In this document: positions 1 through 8,044 of the stretch, piece after piece
Layout of the letters: each line of letters begins with the position of its first letter
Numbering within the stretch: position 1 is the stretch's first letter
Assembly (NCBI GenBank): GCA_937901445.1
Contig: CALDHY010000033.1
Location: 1 to 37,620 of the forward strand
Origin: an uncultured Selenomonadales bacterium
GTDB taxonomy: Bacteria > Bacillota > Negativicutes > Selenomonadales > Selenomonadaceae
Length of the DNA: 37,620 nt
Direction: 5' to 3'
The notes under the pieces: generated by a model
Seen by the model: only the letters and a program-made list of their open reading frames with translations
Told to the model about the DNA's origin: nothing
Database searches by the model: none
Position numbers and translations under genes: made by a program

Positions 1-20
1 AAGCCTCCGATAATAAGAAA

Positions 21-58
21 GGCCGCGCAGGCAAAAATGCCTGCGCGGCCGTTTTTCC
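21..58. terminator. strong GC-rich hairpin, terminator on either strand
   Basis: A perfect 13-bp inverted repeat (arms 21-33 and 38-50, loop AAAA) is followed on the plus strand by GTTTTTCC and on the minus strand by TTTCTTATTATC. It lies about 55 bases downstream of the minus-strand cobalamin riboswitch, so it may be that riboswitch's expression platform. It could equally end a plus-strand transcript entering from the left. Which role it plays cannot be told without the flanking sequence. Confidence 0.75.
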
Positions 59-106
59 GCAGCAATTAAAATCAACTCTGCCTTCATACCTTCGGCAAAG
101 CTCTTT

Positions 107-291
107 CTTCAAGCAGGTCTTCCGGCTCGCGCATCATCGGCACGGGCGCGCCTTCTCGGAAACGAATCTTCCAATGGCCGACTTTTGTCCTGCGCCCTGC
201 CTCCGCGCTCACGGCGGCGGTTCCGCCCGGGAATTTCACCCGGTTGTCTATTCTCCCCCGTGAGCAGCAAAGCTTGCGGGAGCACTTGAAG
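107..291 (-). promoter_or_regulatory. cobalamin (B12) riboswitch, minus strand
   Basis: Read on the minus strand this shows the cobalamin riboswitch landmarks in order. A closing stem P1 pairs CTTCAAG (285-291) with CTTGAAG (107-113). The conserved core GGGTGAAATTCCC follows, then GGCGGAACCGCCGCCGTGAG, and the B12 box AGCCGGAAGACCTGC lies at 113-127. It has its own promoter upstream and the hairpin at 21-50 downstream. The controlled gene lies beyond the left edge of the window; B12 or cobalt uptake or B12 synthesis would be the usual targets. Confidence 0.9.
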
Positions 292-306
292 TATTTCTAC
301 ATGGCT

Positions 307-335
307 ATTGTATTATTTGGCAGCGGTTTTGTCAA
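307..335 (-). promoter_or_regulatory. sigma-A-type promoter for the minus-strand riboswitch
   Basis: On the minus strand TTGACA (330-335) is separated by exactly 17 bases from TACAAT (307-312). This places transcription initiation a few bases before the riboswitch P1 stem. Confidence 0.8.
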
Positions 336-394
336 GCGCGGCAAACGGGCAAAAGACAAGAGCAAAATATATTGAAAGACGGTAAAAAAACTTG

Positions 395-423
395 TTGACA
401 AATTCCGCGTGCTGCGGTATGCT
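395..423 (+). promoter_or_regulatory. sigma-A-type promoter for the plus-strand riboswitch
   Basis: TTGACA (395-400), a 17-base spacer and TATGCT (418-423) precede the plus-strand cobalamin riboswitch. A better -10 match, TATAAT at 428-433, sits 27 bases from the -35 box and is therefore less likely to be the one used. Confidence 0.75.
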
Positions 424-439
424 TTCTTATAATTGAATA

Positions 440-632
440 AGCGTTTGAGTGCGCTGCACCGCCTTCGGGCCTGCAGCGAGAATAGGAAATCCGGTGTAAA
501 TCCGGAACGGTACCGCCACTGTATGCGCTAAAAGCCGCCTTAGACGAAAGTCGGTCATTGAGGGAAAACTTGAGAAGGCTGTGCGTGCTTTGCTTGATGC
601 GTAAGTCAGGAGACCTGCTTGGATGTGTGCTT
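440..632 (+). promoter_or_regulatory. cobalamin (B12) riboswitch, plus strand
   Basis: The conserved core (AATCCGGTGTAAATCCGG, then GGTACCGCCACTGTATGCG) and the B12 box AGTCAGGAGACCTGC (604-618) are present in the right order and spacing. A hairpin with a U-rich tail follows at 686-716, consistent with control by premature termination. The first open reading frame downstream is the 113-aa gene at 804, so by position this switch controls that gene or did control one that has been lost. The outer ends of the element are approximate because the P1 stem is imperfect. Confidence 0.9.
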
Positions 633-685
633 TTGACGAGCTCCCGGATCTGGGGCAGCGTCAGTTGTGTTTCGCACGTATCCGG

Positions 686-716
686 CAGGAGCTGAAAAAG
701 CTTCTGTCTTTTCCTT
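686..716 (+). terminator. intrinsic terminator, likely riboswitch expression platform
   Basis: CAGGAGCT (686-693) pairs with AGCTTCTG (699-706) in an 8-bp stem with one G-U pair and a GAAAA loop, followed by TCTTTTCCTTTT. It lies about 70 bases after the B12 box. I do not see a clear anti-terminator pairing by eye. Confidence 0.6.
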
Positions 717-803
717 TTGCCCGAATGCTTATTCCTCCGAACGTTCCAACGCCCGTCAAGGGCAGGAAATAAATTTTTTTATAAATAATTTTGAGGTAAC
801 GAG

Positions 804-1145
804 ATGAAAAATATTTCCGGAATTTTGAAAGGCTTAAATGATAAAATTCCTTCCAAGAAAAAAACTGTCGCCTATGAGTCTTCCGGTCTTTTACGTACCG
901 TTCATAATTCTGAAGAAGATTCAATCAAAGTTCAACAGCTTTATCAAACTGCGCAAGAATCACTTGCAGGCGTTACTTTCAACGAAAAAAAATTTACGTC
1001 GAAACTTTTGTTGGTAACGGCAATGACAATAAATAATTCTGCAATGGAGTTTGACGAAAAAACTTGTGAACTTATGAGACAAATTGCCGCTGAATCCGAT
1101 ATGAGGGAAGGCGGCAAAAAATTTTTGGAGGATTTGGGACTCTAG
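804..1145 (+). CDS. small protein of unknown function downstream of a B12 riboswitch
   Basis: A 113-aa cytosolic-looking protein with no signal peptide or membrane segment that I do not recognise. The start is supported by GAGGT (793-797) six bases before the ATG. The N-terminal third is basic (KKK around residue 19); the rest looks helical, with an acidic C-terminal stretch ending in DLGL. It is the first gene after the plus-strand cobalamin riboswitch and terminator, so its expression is expected to be repressed by B12. It has no features of a known B12 transport, salvage or B12-independent isozyme family. The TAG stop codon is the first three bases of a heptamer repeat array. A weak terminator at 1209-1233 follows. 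Function unknown; gene reality is likely given the ribosome-binding site and codon use. Confidence 0.7.
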   Translation: MKNISGILKGLNDKIPSKKKTVAYESSGLLRTVHNSEEDSIKVQQLYQTAQESLAGVTFNEKKFTSKLLLVTAMTINNSAMEFDEKTCELMRQIAAESDMREGGKKFLEDLGL

Positions 1146-1177
1146 GGGCTAGGGATTAAGGGCTAAGGACTAGGGGA
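1143..1177 (+). repeat. heptamer array A (TARGGRN, 5 units)
   Basis: Five consecutive 7-base units in perfect register begin at 1143: TAGGGGC, TAGGGAT, TAAGGGC, TAAGGAC, TAGGGGA. The first TAG is the stop codon of the upstream 113-aa gene. It belongs to the same family as the arrays at 5088, 9350, 11522, 27537, 31154 and 32695. Confidence 0.9.
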
Positions 1178-1208
1178 AAATTTTTATAAAAAAGAGTTCG
1201 TATGATAT

Positions 1209-1233
1209 ACAAGCTTGAAACTTGTTTTTTTTT
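1209..1233 (+). terminator. weak intrinsic terminator after the 113-aa gene
   Basis: ACAAG and CTTGT form a 5-bp stem around a 7-base loop, and the right arm runs into a tract of ten T. The stem is short, so termination may be partial. The T tract overlaps the likely tig promoter. Confidence 0.45.
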
Positions 1234-1250
1234 TACAGTTATGTTAAGAT
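1222..1250 (+). promoter_or_regulatory. possible promoter for the tig-clpP-clpX-lon block
   Basis: TTGTTT (1222-1227), 17 bases, then TAAGAT (1245-1250), about 40 bases before the tig start. The match is moderate. No CIRCE-type inverted repeat or CtsR-like heptad operator is apparent around it. Confidence 0.4.
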
Positions 1251-1291
1251 TTACGGCGTATTGCATAATGGTATAAACGGGAGGTCATATT

Positions 1292-2614
1292 TTGACAATG
1301 AAAACCACTACAAAGAAAATAGACAATTACGAAAGTGAAATTACGGTAGAATTTGAAGCCGCCGAGCTTGAAAAAGCCAAAACCCGCGCTTGCAAACAAC
1401 TTTCTGAACATGCAAATATTCCCGGTTTTCGCAAGGGCAAAGTTCCGCCTGCACAAATTCTTGAACAACATTTCGGCAAAGGCGCAATTCTTGAAGAGGC
1501 AGCAGAAATTCTCATTCAAAAAGCCGCCACTGACATTGTAAAAGACTTAAAAATTATTCCCGTAACTCAAATGCGCCGCAAAATTATTACCTGCGAAGAC
1601 GGTAAAGATTTTGTGTTTACATTGACTTTCACAAATTACCCTGAAGTTAAACTCGGCGAATACAAAGGCTTGAAAGTTGAAAAAGTTGTCGAACCGGTTA
1701 CTGATAAAGCGGTTGATGAATATATTGAACAAATGCGCCAACACCACGCAAATATGGTTGACGCGCCCGACGCTGCAGTTGCTGACGGCGATTTTATCAC
1801 TTTAGATTTTGTCGGTACTGTTGACGGCGAAAAATTTGAAGGCGGCGAAAGTAAAGATTATCCGCTGGAAATTGGCTCTCACAGATTTATTGGCGATTTT
1901 GAAGAACAACTTATAGGCTTGAAAGTCGGCGATGAAAAAGACGTTAAAGTTACTTTCCCTGAAGATTATCACGCAAAAGATTTAGCCGATAAGCCCGCAA
2001 TTTTCCATTGCAAAATTAATTCTATCAAACATAAAGAATTGCCGCCGCTTGACGCCGAATTTGTCAAGAAAGTCAGCAAATTTGAAACGCTTGACGAATT
2101 TAAAGCTGATATTAGAAAAAATATGGAAGACGCCGCCGAACGCCGCGCAGTTGAAAAACAACAACAAGCCGTTATTGAAAAGGCTGTCGAAAATATGACT
2201 GTTGACGTGCCGCCGGTTATGATTGACGAAAGAATTTCTCAACTGATTCAAGAACTTACAACACAGTTGCAAAGTCAAGGTATGAAACTCGAACAGTATA
2301 TGTCTTTTTCCGGATTGGATATGGATGCACTGCGCGAGCAATACAAGGAAGCCGCCAAAAACGGCGTGTTGACTGATATTCTTTTGGACGAAGTTGCAAA
2401 CGTCGAAAAAATTACTGTAGACAATCAAGAGCTGAATTATGAACTTGCAGTAATGGCGCAAATGTACCGCACTACTCCAAAACAAATTTATAAAATCCTT
2501 AGCGAAAATAAACAACTCGGTATTGTTGCAAATAACGTACTTCACAGAAAAGTTATGCGCTTTATCGTTGACAATATGGCGAAAGATGACGCCGAAACTA
2601 AAAAAGACGAATAA
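1292..2614 (+). CDS. tig: trigger factor, ribosome-associated chaperone
   Basis: Trigger factor binds near the ribosome exit tunnel and shields nascent chains; it also has peptidyl-prolyl isomerase activity. The 440-aa length is usual. The ribosome-docking signature GFRKGKVP is at residues 45-52. An FKBP-type isomerase domain follows (around 160-245, with DGDFITLDFVGTVDGE and FEEQLIGLKVGDEK), then the long helical C-terminal domain. I chose the TTG at 1292 because GGGAGG (1279-1284) is 7 bases upstream; the ATG at 1298 would be 13 bases away. It is the first gene of a protein quality-control group and is followed by clpP after about 90 bases without a strong terminator, an order common in Firmicutes. 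Confidence 0.96.
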   Translation: MTMKTTTKKIDNYESEITVEFEAAELEKAKTRACKQLSEHANIPGFRKGKVPPAQILEQHFGKGAILEEAAEILIQKAATDIVKDLKIIPVTQMRRKIITCEDGKDFVFTLTFTNYPEVKLGEYKGLKVEKVVEPVTDKAVDEYIEQMRQHHANMVDAPDAAVADGDFITLDFVGTVDGEKFEGGESKDYPLEIGSHRFIGDFEEQLIGLKVGDEKDVKVTFPEDYHAKDLADKPAIFHCKINSIKHKELPPLDAEFVKKVSKFETLDEFKADIRKNMEDAAERRAVEKQQQAVIEKAVENMTVDVPPVMIDERISQLIQELTTQLQSQGMKLEQYMSFSGLDMDALREQYKEAAKNGVLTDILLDEVANVEKITVDNQELNYELAVMAQMYRTTPKQIYKILSENKQLGIVANNVLHRKVMRFIVDNMAKDDAETKKDE

Positions 2615-2707
2615 TTTTACTTTAACTAAATAAAAAAAATTTTGAAAGGCGGTTGGGATACATTGTGTCTCAATCGCAATTCTTATATATTTCGAGGTGA
2701 AAATTTT

Positions 2708-3322
2708 ATGGCTTATTATGTTCCAATGGTCATTGAAAAAACCGGCTACGGCGAGCGCGCCTACGATATTTATTCACGCTTGCTGAAAGATAGAATTGTT
2801 TTTCTTGGCGGTCCGATTAATGACGACGTGGCAAATTCGGTTGTCGCGCAGTTGTTGTTTCTTGAATCTGAAGACCCCGACAAAGATATTCATTTATACA
2901 TAAACAGTCCCGGCGGCGTTGTTACTGCAGGGCTTGCAATTTATGATACAATGCAATATATCAAGCCGGATGTTTCCACAATTTGCATAGGACAGGCGGC
3001 GTCAATGGGTTCACTTTTATTAACCGCCGGCGCAAAAGGTAAACGTTTCGCCCTGCCGCTCGCAAGAATTATGATTCATCAACCTTTAGGCGGCGCAAGC
3101 GGTCAATCTACAGATATTCAAATACAGGCGCGGGAAATTTTACGCCTGCGCGAAGTCGGCAACGATATTTTAAGCAGACATACCGGACAACCGCGCGAAA
3201 AAGTTATGGCTGATACTGAACGCGATAATTTTATGACGGCTGAAGACGCCAAAGCTTACGGCTTGATTGACGACGTTATTTCTCGCCCCGCAAAACTTGA
3301 TTTGGTTAAAGACAATGAATGA
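2708..3322 (+). CDS. clpP: ATP-dependent Clp protease proteolytic subunit
   Basis: ClpP forms the double-heptamer serine protease chamber that degrades substrates fed by ClpX or other Clp ATPases. The protein is 204 aa. The catalytic triad is complete: Ser99 in GQAASMGS, His124 in MIHQPLGG and Asp173 in ERDNFM. The start is the ATG at 2708, 8 bases after GAGGTG; the same frame stays open upstream to 2642 but that part has no ClpP similarity. The last codons overlap the start of the next gene in the sequence ATGAATGA, so the two are probably translationally coupled. Confidence 0.97.
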   Translation: MAYYVPMVIEKTGYGERAYDIYSRLLKDRIVFLGGPINDDVANSVVAQLLFLESEDPDKDIHLYINSPGGVVTAGLAIYDTMQYIKPDVSTICIGQAASMGSLLLTAGAKGKRFALPLARIMIHQPLGGASGQSTDIQIQAREILRLREVGNDILSRHTGQPREKVMADTERDNFMTAEDAKAYGLIDDVISRPAKLDLVKDNE

Positions 3323-3737
3323 TAATTCTACAGCAATGAAATTTGCTCATTTGTTAGCCGATAAGCTTATGCCAATAAATGAATCAGAACCGGAGCCGGA
3401 AAATTTCAAAGAAGATAAACTCCCAATTAAACATAAAGAGGAGCCACAAAAACCTAAAATTGAATATAAGTGTTCATTTTGCGGCAAGTCTAATCGTCAA
3501 GTAAACCGGCTTATAGCAGGGCAAAACGCCGCTATTTGCGATGCTTGCGTTGAAAAGTGCCTTGAAGCTTCAACCAACGATAAAGAAAATAATTTGGATA
3601 AAAAGTGTTCATTTTGCGGCAGATATGCCAACGAATCAAATAAAGTTATCGCCGGTAAAGACGGTTATATTTGTGAATATTGTATTAAAATCTGCGACGA
3701 AATGATTAAGACCGAAAATTCAAACAGCATAAATTGA
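3315..3737 (+). CDS. stand-alone tandem ClpX-type C4 zinc-finger protein
   Basis: A 140-aa protein made of a charged N-terminal region (1-50) and two copies of the ClpX N-terminal zinc-binding domain. Cysteines are 53, 56, 75, 78 in the first and 98, 101, 120, 123 in the second. There is no AAA+ domain. The first finger is almost identical to that of the ClpX encoded just downstream: about 11 differences in 96 bases by eye, most of them silent. The second finger is more diverged, but its tail ([11 protein letters not shown]) matches the ClpX linker ([11 protein letters not shown]). The start ATG overlaps the clpP stop codon by 8 bases. In ClpX this domain dimerises and binds adaptors and some substrates, so by inference the free protein could pair with ClpX, compete for adaptors or act as one. 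It could also be a remnant of a duplicated clpX, although its frame and all eight ligand cysteines are intact. Confidence 0.85.
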   Translation: MNDNSTAMKFAHLLADKLMPINESEPEPENFKEDKLPIKHKEEPQKPKIEYKCSFCGKSNRQVNRLIAGQNAAICDACVEKCLEASTNDKENNLDKKCSFCGRYANESNKVIAGKDGYICEYCIKICDEMIKTENSNSIN

Positions 3738-3747
3738 GGGTACAAAG

Positions 3748-3849
3748 TTGCAAAATTGGTGGGAAATTTTCTTACAAAATTTAGAGCTTATGCTTGAAGA
3801 ATTTTTCTTAAATAAAAAATTTTTAAAACAAAATGACGGGGGGGGGTAG
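3748..3849 (+). CDS. possible 33-aa ORF between the zinc-finger gene and clpX
   Basis: A short frame begins with TTG at 3748, 7 bases after GAGGG (3736-3740), and ends with TAG at 3847, four bases before the clpX ATG. The peptide is hydrophobic and acidic (starting [10 protein letters not shown]) and ends in Gly-Gly-Gly encoded by a run of nine G. It may be a leader peptide coupling translation into clpX. Loss of one G would fuse it in frame to ClpX. The good ribosome-binding site is the main support; I recognise no homology. Confidence 0.35.
   Translation: MQNWWEIFLQNLELMLEEFFLNKKFLKQNDGGG
3838..3846 (+). other. G9 homopolymer at the clpX ribosome-binding site
   Basis: Nine consecutive G end 7 bases before the clpX ATG at 3854, exactly where the Shine-Dalgarno should be; no other Shine-Dalgarno is visible. 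Long G tracts are prone to slipped-strand changes, so the length could vary between cells and alter clpX translation or fuse the upstream short frame to it. Confidence 0.7.
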
Positions 3850-3853
3850 TGAA

Positions 3854-5104
3854 ATGGCAAAAAATGACAGTACCTCAAATAGTTATAAATGTTCGTTTTG
3901 CGGCAAGTCTAACCGTCAGGTAAATCGACTTATAGCAGGGCAGGACGCCGCTATTTGCGATGCTTGCGTTAAAATCTGCGTGGATATGTTGGAAACTGAA
4001 AATACCAACAATGAAACGGCAACATCTACCGAACTTCCGAAACCGAAAAAAATTTATTCAATCCTTGATGAATACGTTATCGGGCAGGAAGAGGCTAAAA
4101 AAACTTTGGCGGTTGCAGTCTACAACCACTATAAGCGAATTGGGCAGAAAAAACGCAAGGAAGACGTTGAACTTCAAAAATCCAATATTTTAATGATAGG
4201 ACCAACAGGCAGCGGCAAAACTTTACTTGCACAAACTTTGGCAAAAATTTTAAATGTGCCGCTTGCGATTGTTGATGCAAACGCTTTAACAGAGGCGGGC
4301 TATGTCGGTGAAGACGTTGAAGATATTCTTTTGGCGTTGATTCAATCTGCAAACAACGAAATTGCAAAGGCTGAACGCGGAATTATTTACATTGATGAAA
4401 TTGATAAAATCGCAAGAAAACCCGGCGCAAATCGTGATATTTCCGGCGAGGGCGTGCAACAGGCTTTACTGAAAATTCTTGAGGGTACAACTGTTAATGT
4501 TCCAATTCCAAGCAGTGTTCATCAGCAAATGCAGGAAATGGTTTCAATCGACACGAAAAATATTCTGTTCATTTGCGGCGGCGCGTTCACTAATCTTGAT
4601 AAGATTATAGAAAAACGTACAAAGGGCAGCAAGTTAGGTTTTGGCGCAGATGTTGTTTCAAAAGACGATAAAGACGTTGGAAAACTTTTGAAAAACGTTA
4701 TGCCGGATGATTTACTTCAAGATGGTTTAATACCGGAATTTGTTGGACGCCTGCCAATAATTGTTACGCTGGATCCGCTTGACGAAAACGCGCTGATTCA
4801 AATTTTAACTAAGCCGAAAAATGCTCTCGTCAAACAATATCAAAAACTTATGGAAATGGATAACGCCGAATTAATTTTTGAAGAAGATGCACTTCAAGCA
4901 ATAGCGCACGAGGCAATTTTAAGAAATACCGGCGCGCGCGGCTTGCGCTCAATCCTTGAAAGAATTATGCGAAACATTATGTTTGAAATTCCGTCCTATG
5001 AAGGAAGTACAGTTTGCACGATAACTAAGGAAGATGTTTTGTTGAATCAAGAGCCGGTAATGAAATTTGAAGGTAAAGTTTCTAAATTAAGGGCTAAAGG
5101 CTGA
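3854..5104 (+). CDS. clpX: ATP-dependent Clp protease ATP-binding subunit ClpX
   Basis: ClpX is the hexameric AAA+ unfoldase that selects substrates and passes them to ClpP. The 416-aa protein has the C4 zinc domain (Cys13, 16, 35, 38), Walker A GPTGSGKT (116-123) and Walker B IIYIDEID (177-184). It also has the ClpP-docking loop as LGF within SKLGFGADV, and an ARGLRS sensor-2 motif. I chose the ATG at 3854; an in-frame ATG at 3833 would add seven residues through the G9 tract and has no ribosome-binding site. The final codons (encoding LRAKG) are formed by two heptamer-repeat units. The gene follows the tandem zinc-finger protein and precedes lon by 34 bases, all on the same strand. Confidence 0.97.
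   Translation: MAKNDSTSNSYKCSFCGKSNRQVNRLIAGQDAAICDACVKICVDMLETENTNNETATSTELPKPKKIYSILDEYVIGQEEAKKTLAVAVYNHYKRIGQKKRKEDVELQKSNILMIGPTGSGKTLLAQTLAKILNVPLAIVDANALTEAGYVGEDVEDILLALIQSANNEIAKAERGIIYIDEIDKIARKPGANRDISGEGVQQALLKILEGTTVNVPIPSSVHQQMQEMVSIDTKNILFICGGAFTNLDKIIEKRTKGSKLGFGADVVSKDDKDVGKLLKNVMPDDLLQDGLIPEFVGRLPIIVTLDPLDENALIQILTKPKNALVKQYQKLMEMDNAELIFEEDALQAIAHEAILRNTGARGLRSILERIMRNIMFEIPSYEGSTVCTITKEDVLLNQEPVMKFEGKVSKLRAKG
5088..5101 (+). repeat. heptamer array B (2 units) inside the clpX 3' end
   Basis: TAAGGGC (5088-5094) and TAAAGGC (5095-5101) form the last codons of clpX, with the TGA stop at 5102. The two units are not in the reading frame that would make TAA the stop codon. It is the shortest member of the family and could be chance, but it resembles the C-terminal codons of cobT. 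Confidence 0.55.
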
Positions 5105-5138
5105 TAAAAAATTTCATCTCAAATTGGAGGTGACAAAG

Positions 5139-7460
5139 TTGACAAATATAATTGATCATTTAAAATTGCCGCTGTTGCCGTTGCGCGGCGTAACGGTTTT
5201 TCCCAATATGATAATGCATTTGGACGTAGGGCGTCCGAGTTCCATTGCCGCGCTTGAAAAGGCTATGGTTGCAGAAAGAAAAATTTTTTTGGTTACGCAG
5301 AAAAACTTAGATATTGATTCGCCGGATCAAAATGATTTATATGACGTCGGCACGGTTGCTGAAGTGCGCCAAATTATAAAAATTCCAGATGGCAACGTCA
5401 GAGTTTTGGTTGAAGGCGTTCATCGCGGCGTTATTCAAGAATACAACGACAATGGCAGCTATGTTGAAGTTGATGTTGAAGTACATGAGGACGCTTGGAA
5501 AGATTCAATGCAACTTGAGGCGTTGGTGCGCGGCGTTGTTCATGAGTTTGAAGAATGGGTAAAACTTAGCAAGCGTATACCTTCAGAAACTTTTGTAGCA
5601 GTTACGATTCTTGAAGATATTGGGCGGCTTGCAGATTTAATCGCCAGTCATTTAAATTTGAAAGTCGAACAGAAACAAGACCTTTTGGCAAGTTTGGACG
5701 TTGAAAAACGCCTTGAAAAACTTTATTCAATTTTGGCGCGTGAACTTGAAGTTTTGAAAATGGAACTGCAAATTAATCAACGTATACGCGGGCAAATGGA
5801 AAAGTTTCAAAAAGATAATTATCTGCGTGAACAGTTGCGGGCGATTCATAAGGAACTCGGCGAAGATGAAGACGTTGCAGAAAACGCCTCTGAATATCGT
5901 ACGCGCTTAGAAAAGGGCGATTATCCCGATGAAGTCAAGGAAATTATCACTAAAGAAATTAAGCGTATGGAGCGGTTGCCTTCAATGGCGCAGGAAGCCA
6001 GCGTTATTCGCACATACATTGATTGGCTTTTTGACTTGCCGTGGAGAATTTCAACTGAAGATTCAACAGACATTGTAAACGCAAAAAAAATTCTTGACGC
6101 CGACCATTACGGGCTTGAAAAAATCAAAGACAGAATTTTAGATTTTTTGGCAGTAAAAGTTTTGACGCAGGATAAACCCGCGCCTATTCTTTGTTTAATT
6201 GGACCGCCGGGCGTCGGCAAAACTTCGCTTGCGTCGTCAGTTGCAAAGGCTATGAATCGCAAATTTATTCGTGCAAGTTTGGGCGGTATTCGTGATGAGG
6301 CTGAAATTAGGGGACATCGCCGGACTTATGTTGGCGCGTTGCCGGGCAGAATTATTCAAGGCTTGAAAAAAGCCGGCGCAAATAATCCTGTCTTTCTGCT
6401 TGATGAAGTCGATAAAATAGGCAAAGACGGCTACAGCGGCGACCCTTCTTCCGCGTTGCTTGAAGTGCTTGACCCCGAGCAAAATAATTCTTTTACGGAT
6501 CATTACATTGACGCGCCGTTTGACTTGTCAAAAATTTTGTGGATTGTAACTGCCAATGACGCGAGCACAATTCCTAAGCCGCTGCGCGACAGAATGGAAA
6601 TTATCACGTTGTCAAGCTACACCGAGCAGGAAAAGTTGGAAATTGCGAAACGTTATCTTGTCAAGAAACAAAAAGAGGCGAACGGCTTAAAAAACGGCGA
6701 CGTTGTTTTTGGGCGCGGTGTTTTACAGGAAATTATTGGCGAATACACGCGCGAGGCTGGCGTTCGTGAACTTGAACGCACAATCGGCAAGGCTTGCAGA
6801 AAAGCGGCGCGAAAAATCGTCGAAGGCGCAGAAGGTACTGTTTACATTACGAAAAAAAATCTGCGCGAATTTTTGGGGCGTCCGAAATTTTTGCAGAATA
6901 AAGCCGAAAAGAAGCCGCAAGTTGGAGTTTCAACGGGTATGGCGTGGACTGAAGTCGGCGGTGATATTTTACCAACAGAGGCGATTGTTTTAAAAGGCAA
7001 GGGCAAACTTTTACTTACCGGCAAACTCGGTGAAGTTATGCAAGAATCCGCACAAGCCGGCTTAACCTATATTCGCAGTCGTTCAGATTTAATGAACCTT
7101 GAAGAAGATTTTTATGAAAAAAATGATATTCACGTCCATGTGCCTGAAGGCGCGGTTCCAAAAGACGGTCCCAGTGCAGGAATTACAATGGCAACGGCTA
7201 TGTTTTCTGCACTGACTAAAAGAAAAGTTCGTTCAGATGTTGCAATGACCGGCGAAATCACATTGCGCGGAAATGTGTTACCTATTGGAGGCTTAAAAGA
7301 AAAGGTTTTGGCGGCGTACCGTGAAGGTATGCACACGATCATTTTGCCAAAAGAAAACGCGCGGGATATTGAGGATATTCCTGAAACCGTACGCGAAAAA
7401 CTGGAGTTTGTAACCGTTGAGCATATGGATGAAGTTTTAAAAACCGCGTTGATGCCATAA
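5139..7460 (+). CDS. lon: ATP-dependent protease Lon
   Basis: Lon is a homo-oligomeric AAA+ serine protease that removes misfolded and regulatory proteins. The 773-aa protein has an N-terminal LON substrate-binding domain (about 8-200), Walker [10 protein letters not shown] (near 355-363) and Walker [11 protein letters not shown]. The C-terminal protease domain has the Ser679 (DGPSAG) and Lys722 (GLKEK) dyad, the same numbering as in E. coli. I chose the TTG at 5139, 8 bases after GGAGG (5126-5130). TTG 5124 and GTG 5130 in the same frame overlap the Shine-Dalgarno. It ends the quality-control block and is followed by a clear terminator at 7471. Confidence 0.97.
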   Translation: MTNIIDHLKLPLLPLRGVTVFPNMIMHLDVGRPSSIAALEKAMVAERKIFLVTQKNLDIDSPDQNDLYDVGTVAEVRQIIKIPDGNVRVLVEGVHRGVIQEYNDNGSYVEVDVEVHEDAWKDSMQLEALVRGVVHEFEEWVKLSKRIPSETFVAVTILEDIGRLADLIASHLNLKVEQKQDLLASLDVEKRLEKLYSILARELEVLKMELQINQRIRGQMEKFQKDNYLREQLRAIHKELGEDEDVAENASEYRTRLEKGDYPDEVKEIITKEIKRMERLPSMAQEASVIRTYIDWLFDLPWRISTEDSTDIVNAKKILDADHYGLEKIKDRILDFLAVKVLTQDKPAPILCLIGPPGVGKTSLASSVAKAMNRKFIRASLGGIRDEAEIRGHRRTYVGALPGRIIQGLKKAGANNPVFLLDEVDKIGKDGYSGDPSSALLEVLDPEQNNSFTDHYIDAPFDLSKILWIVTANDASTIPKPLRDRMEIITLSSYTEQEKLEIAKRYLVKKQKEANGLKNGDVVFGRGVLQEIIGEYTREAGVRELERTIGKACRKAARKIVEGAEGTVYITKKNLREFLGRPKFLQNKAEKKPQVGVSTGMAWTEVGGDILPTEAIVLKGKGKLLLTGKLGEVMQESAQAGLTYIRSRSDLMNLEEDFYEKNDIHVHVPEGAVPKDGPSAGITMATAMFSALTKRKVRSDVAMTGEITLRGNVLPIGGLKEKVLAAYREGMHTIILPKENARDIEDIPETVREKLEFVTVEHMDEVLKTALMP

Positions 7461-7470
7461 ATAAAAAAAG

Positions 7471-7496
7471 TCCCGACTAACAATCGGGATTTTTTA
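7471..7496 (+). terminator. intrinsic terminator of lon
   Basis: TCCCGA (7471-7476) pairs with TCGGGA (7484-7489), loop CTAACAA, followed by TTTTTT. It begins ten bases after the lon stop codon. Confidence 0.9.
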
Positions 7497-7510
7497 TTTG
7501 CATAAACTAA

Positions 7511-7542
7511 AAAAACCGCTCCAATCAGGGCGGTTATTTTTT
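7511..7542. terminator. bidirectional terminator at the distal end of the CRISPR array
   Basis: AACCGC and GCGGTT form a stem flanked by A-rich sequence on the left and ATTTTTTT on the right. It can therefore stop transcripts on both strands: a backup for lon on the plus strand and a 3' end for a leftward CRISPR transcript on the minus strand. Confidence 0.65.
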
Positions 7543-7881
7543 TGTTCAGACCCCTTGCGGGTACAGCACTTTCAAACTGGATTGATTCAGTTGTTCACGC
7601 AGCTATTATTCCTACGTTTCAGACCCCTTGCGGGTACAGCACTTTCAAACTTTAAAAAAAGATGGCGAGTCTCTTGGAGTTGAGATTAAGATGAAGGTTT
7701 CAGACCCCTTGCGGGTACAGCACTTTCAAACCACCACCATTATTTTTCTGTTAAAACGAAAGGAAGTTTTAAGTTTCAGACCCCTTGCGGGTACAGCACT
7801 TTCAAACGTTTGAAGCGTGTTGTTAACACTTTGGAGGTGAATATTGGTTTCAGACCCCTTGCGGGTACAGCACTTTCAAAC
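7543..7881 (-). CRISPR. CRISPR array, five 35-bp repeats and four spacers
   Basis: Repeats lie at 7543-7577, 7616-7650, 7697-7731, 7773-7807 and 7847-7881. Four are identical. The leftmost differs only at its first two bases, as is typical of the leader-distal end. Spacers are 38, 46, 41 and 39 bp, an unusually wide spread. Read on the minus strand, the repeat begins GTTTGAAAGTGC and ends GGGGTCTGAAAC, with a short internal inverted repeat ACCC/GGGT. A GAAAC end is common in bacterial repeats of class 1 systems, but the subtype cannot be assigned without cas genes, and none are in this window. The degenerate left repeat and the leader-like region on the right both suggest leftward transcription. 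Spacer 4 (7808-7846) contains TTTGGAGGTGAATATTG, which looks like a ribosome-binding site and start codon. Confidence 0.97.
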
Positions 7882-8036
7882 CCTACCCCTTGAAAATGGC
7901 GTTGCAATGCGTTTGAAAATAGGGGTTTGCGGCGCGGAAATTATTTTCTGACAATTTCACGGGTTTTTCGCCTCCAAAAGTGCTGTAAATGGCGTTCTGA
8001 CGCCTGCGGCGCGGATTTCTTCCTTAAGCCGTTTTT
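7882..8036 (-). promoter_or_regulatory. probable CRISPR leader
   Basis: About 155 bases of non-coding DNA lie between the nagA stop codon and the first repeat. It contains an inverted repeat ACCCCT (7885-7890) / AGGGGT (7921-7926) and an 11-base direct repeat TGCGGCGCGGA (7928, 8005). An 11-base stretch AAAGTGCTGTA (7977-7987) matches part of the CRISPR repeat in inverted orientation. I see no strong -35/-10 pair and no nagA terminator, so read-through from nagA into the array is possible. Confidence 0.5.
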
Positions 8037-8044
8037 AGTATAAA

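Noticed and set aside
661..924. 87-aa minus-strand open frame
   Set aside because: It overlaps the riboswitch terminator region and the start of the 113-aa gene, has no ribosome-binding site and atypical composition.
1982..2545. 187-aa minus-strand frame inside tig
   Set aside because: Shadow of tig: rich in Phe, Cys and His as expected from antisense reading of this codon usage.
7498..7813. Two short plus-strand frames with repeated peptides such as DPLRVQHFQT
   Set aside because: They are translations of the CRISPR repeats, not genes.
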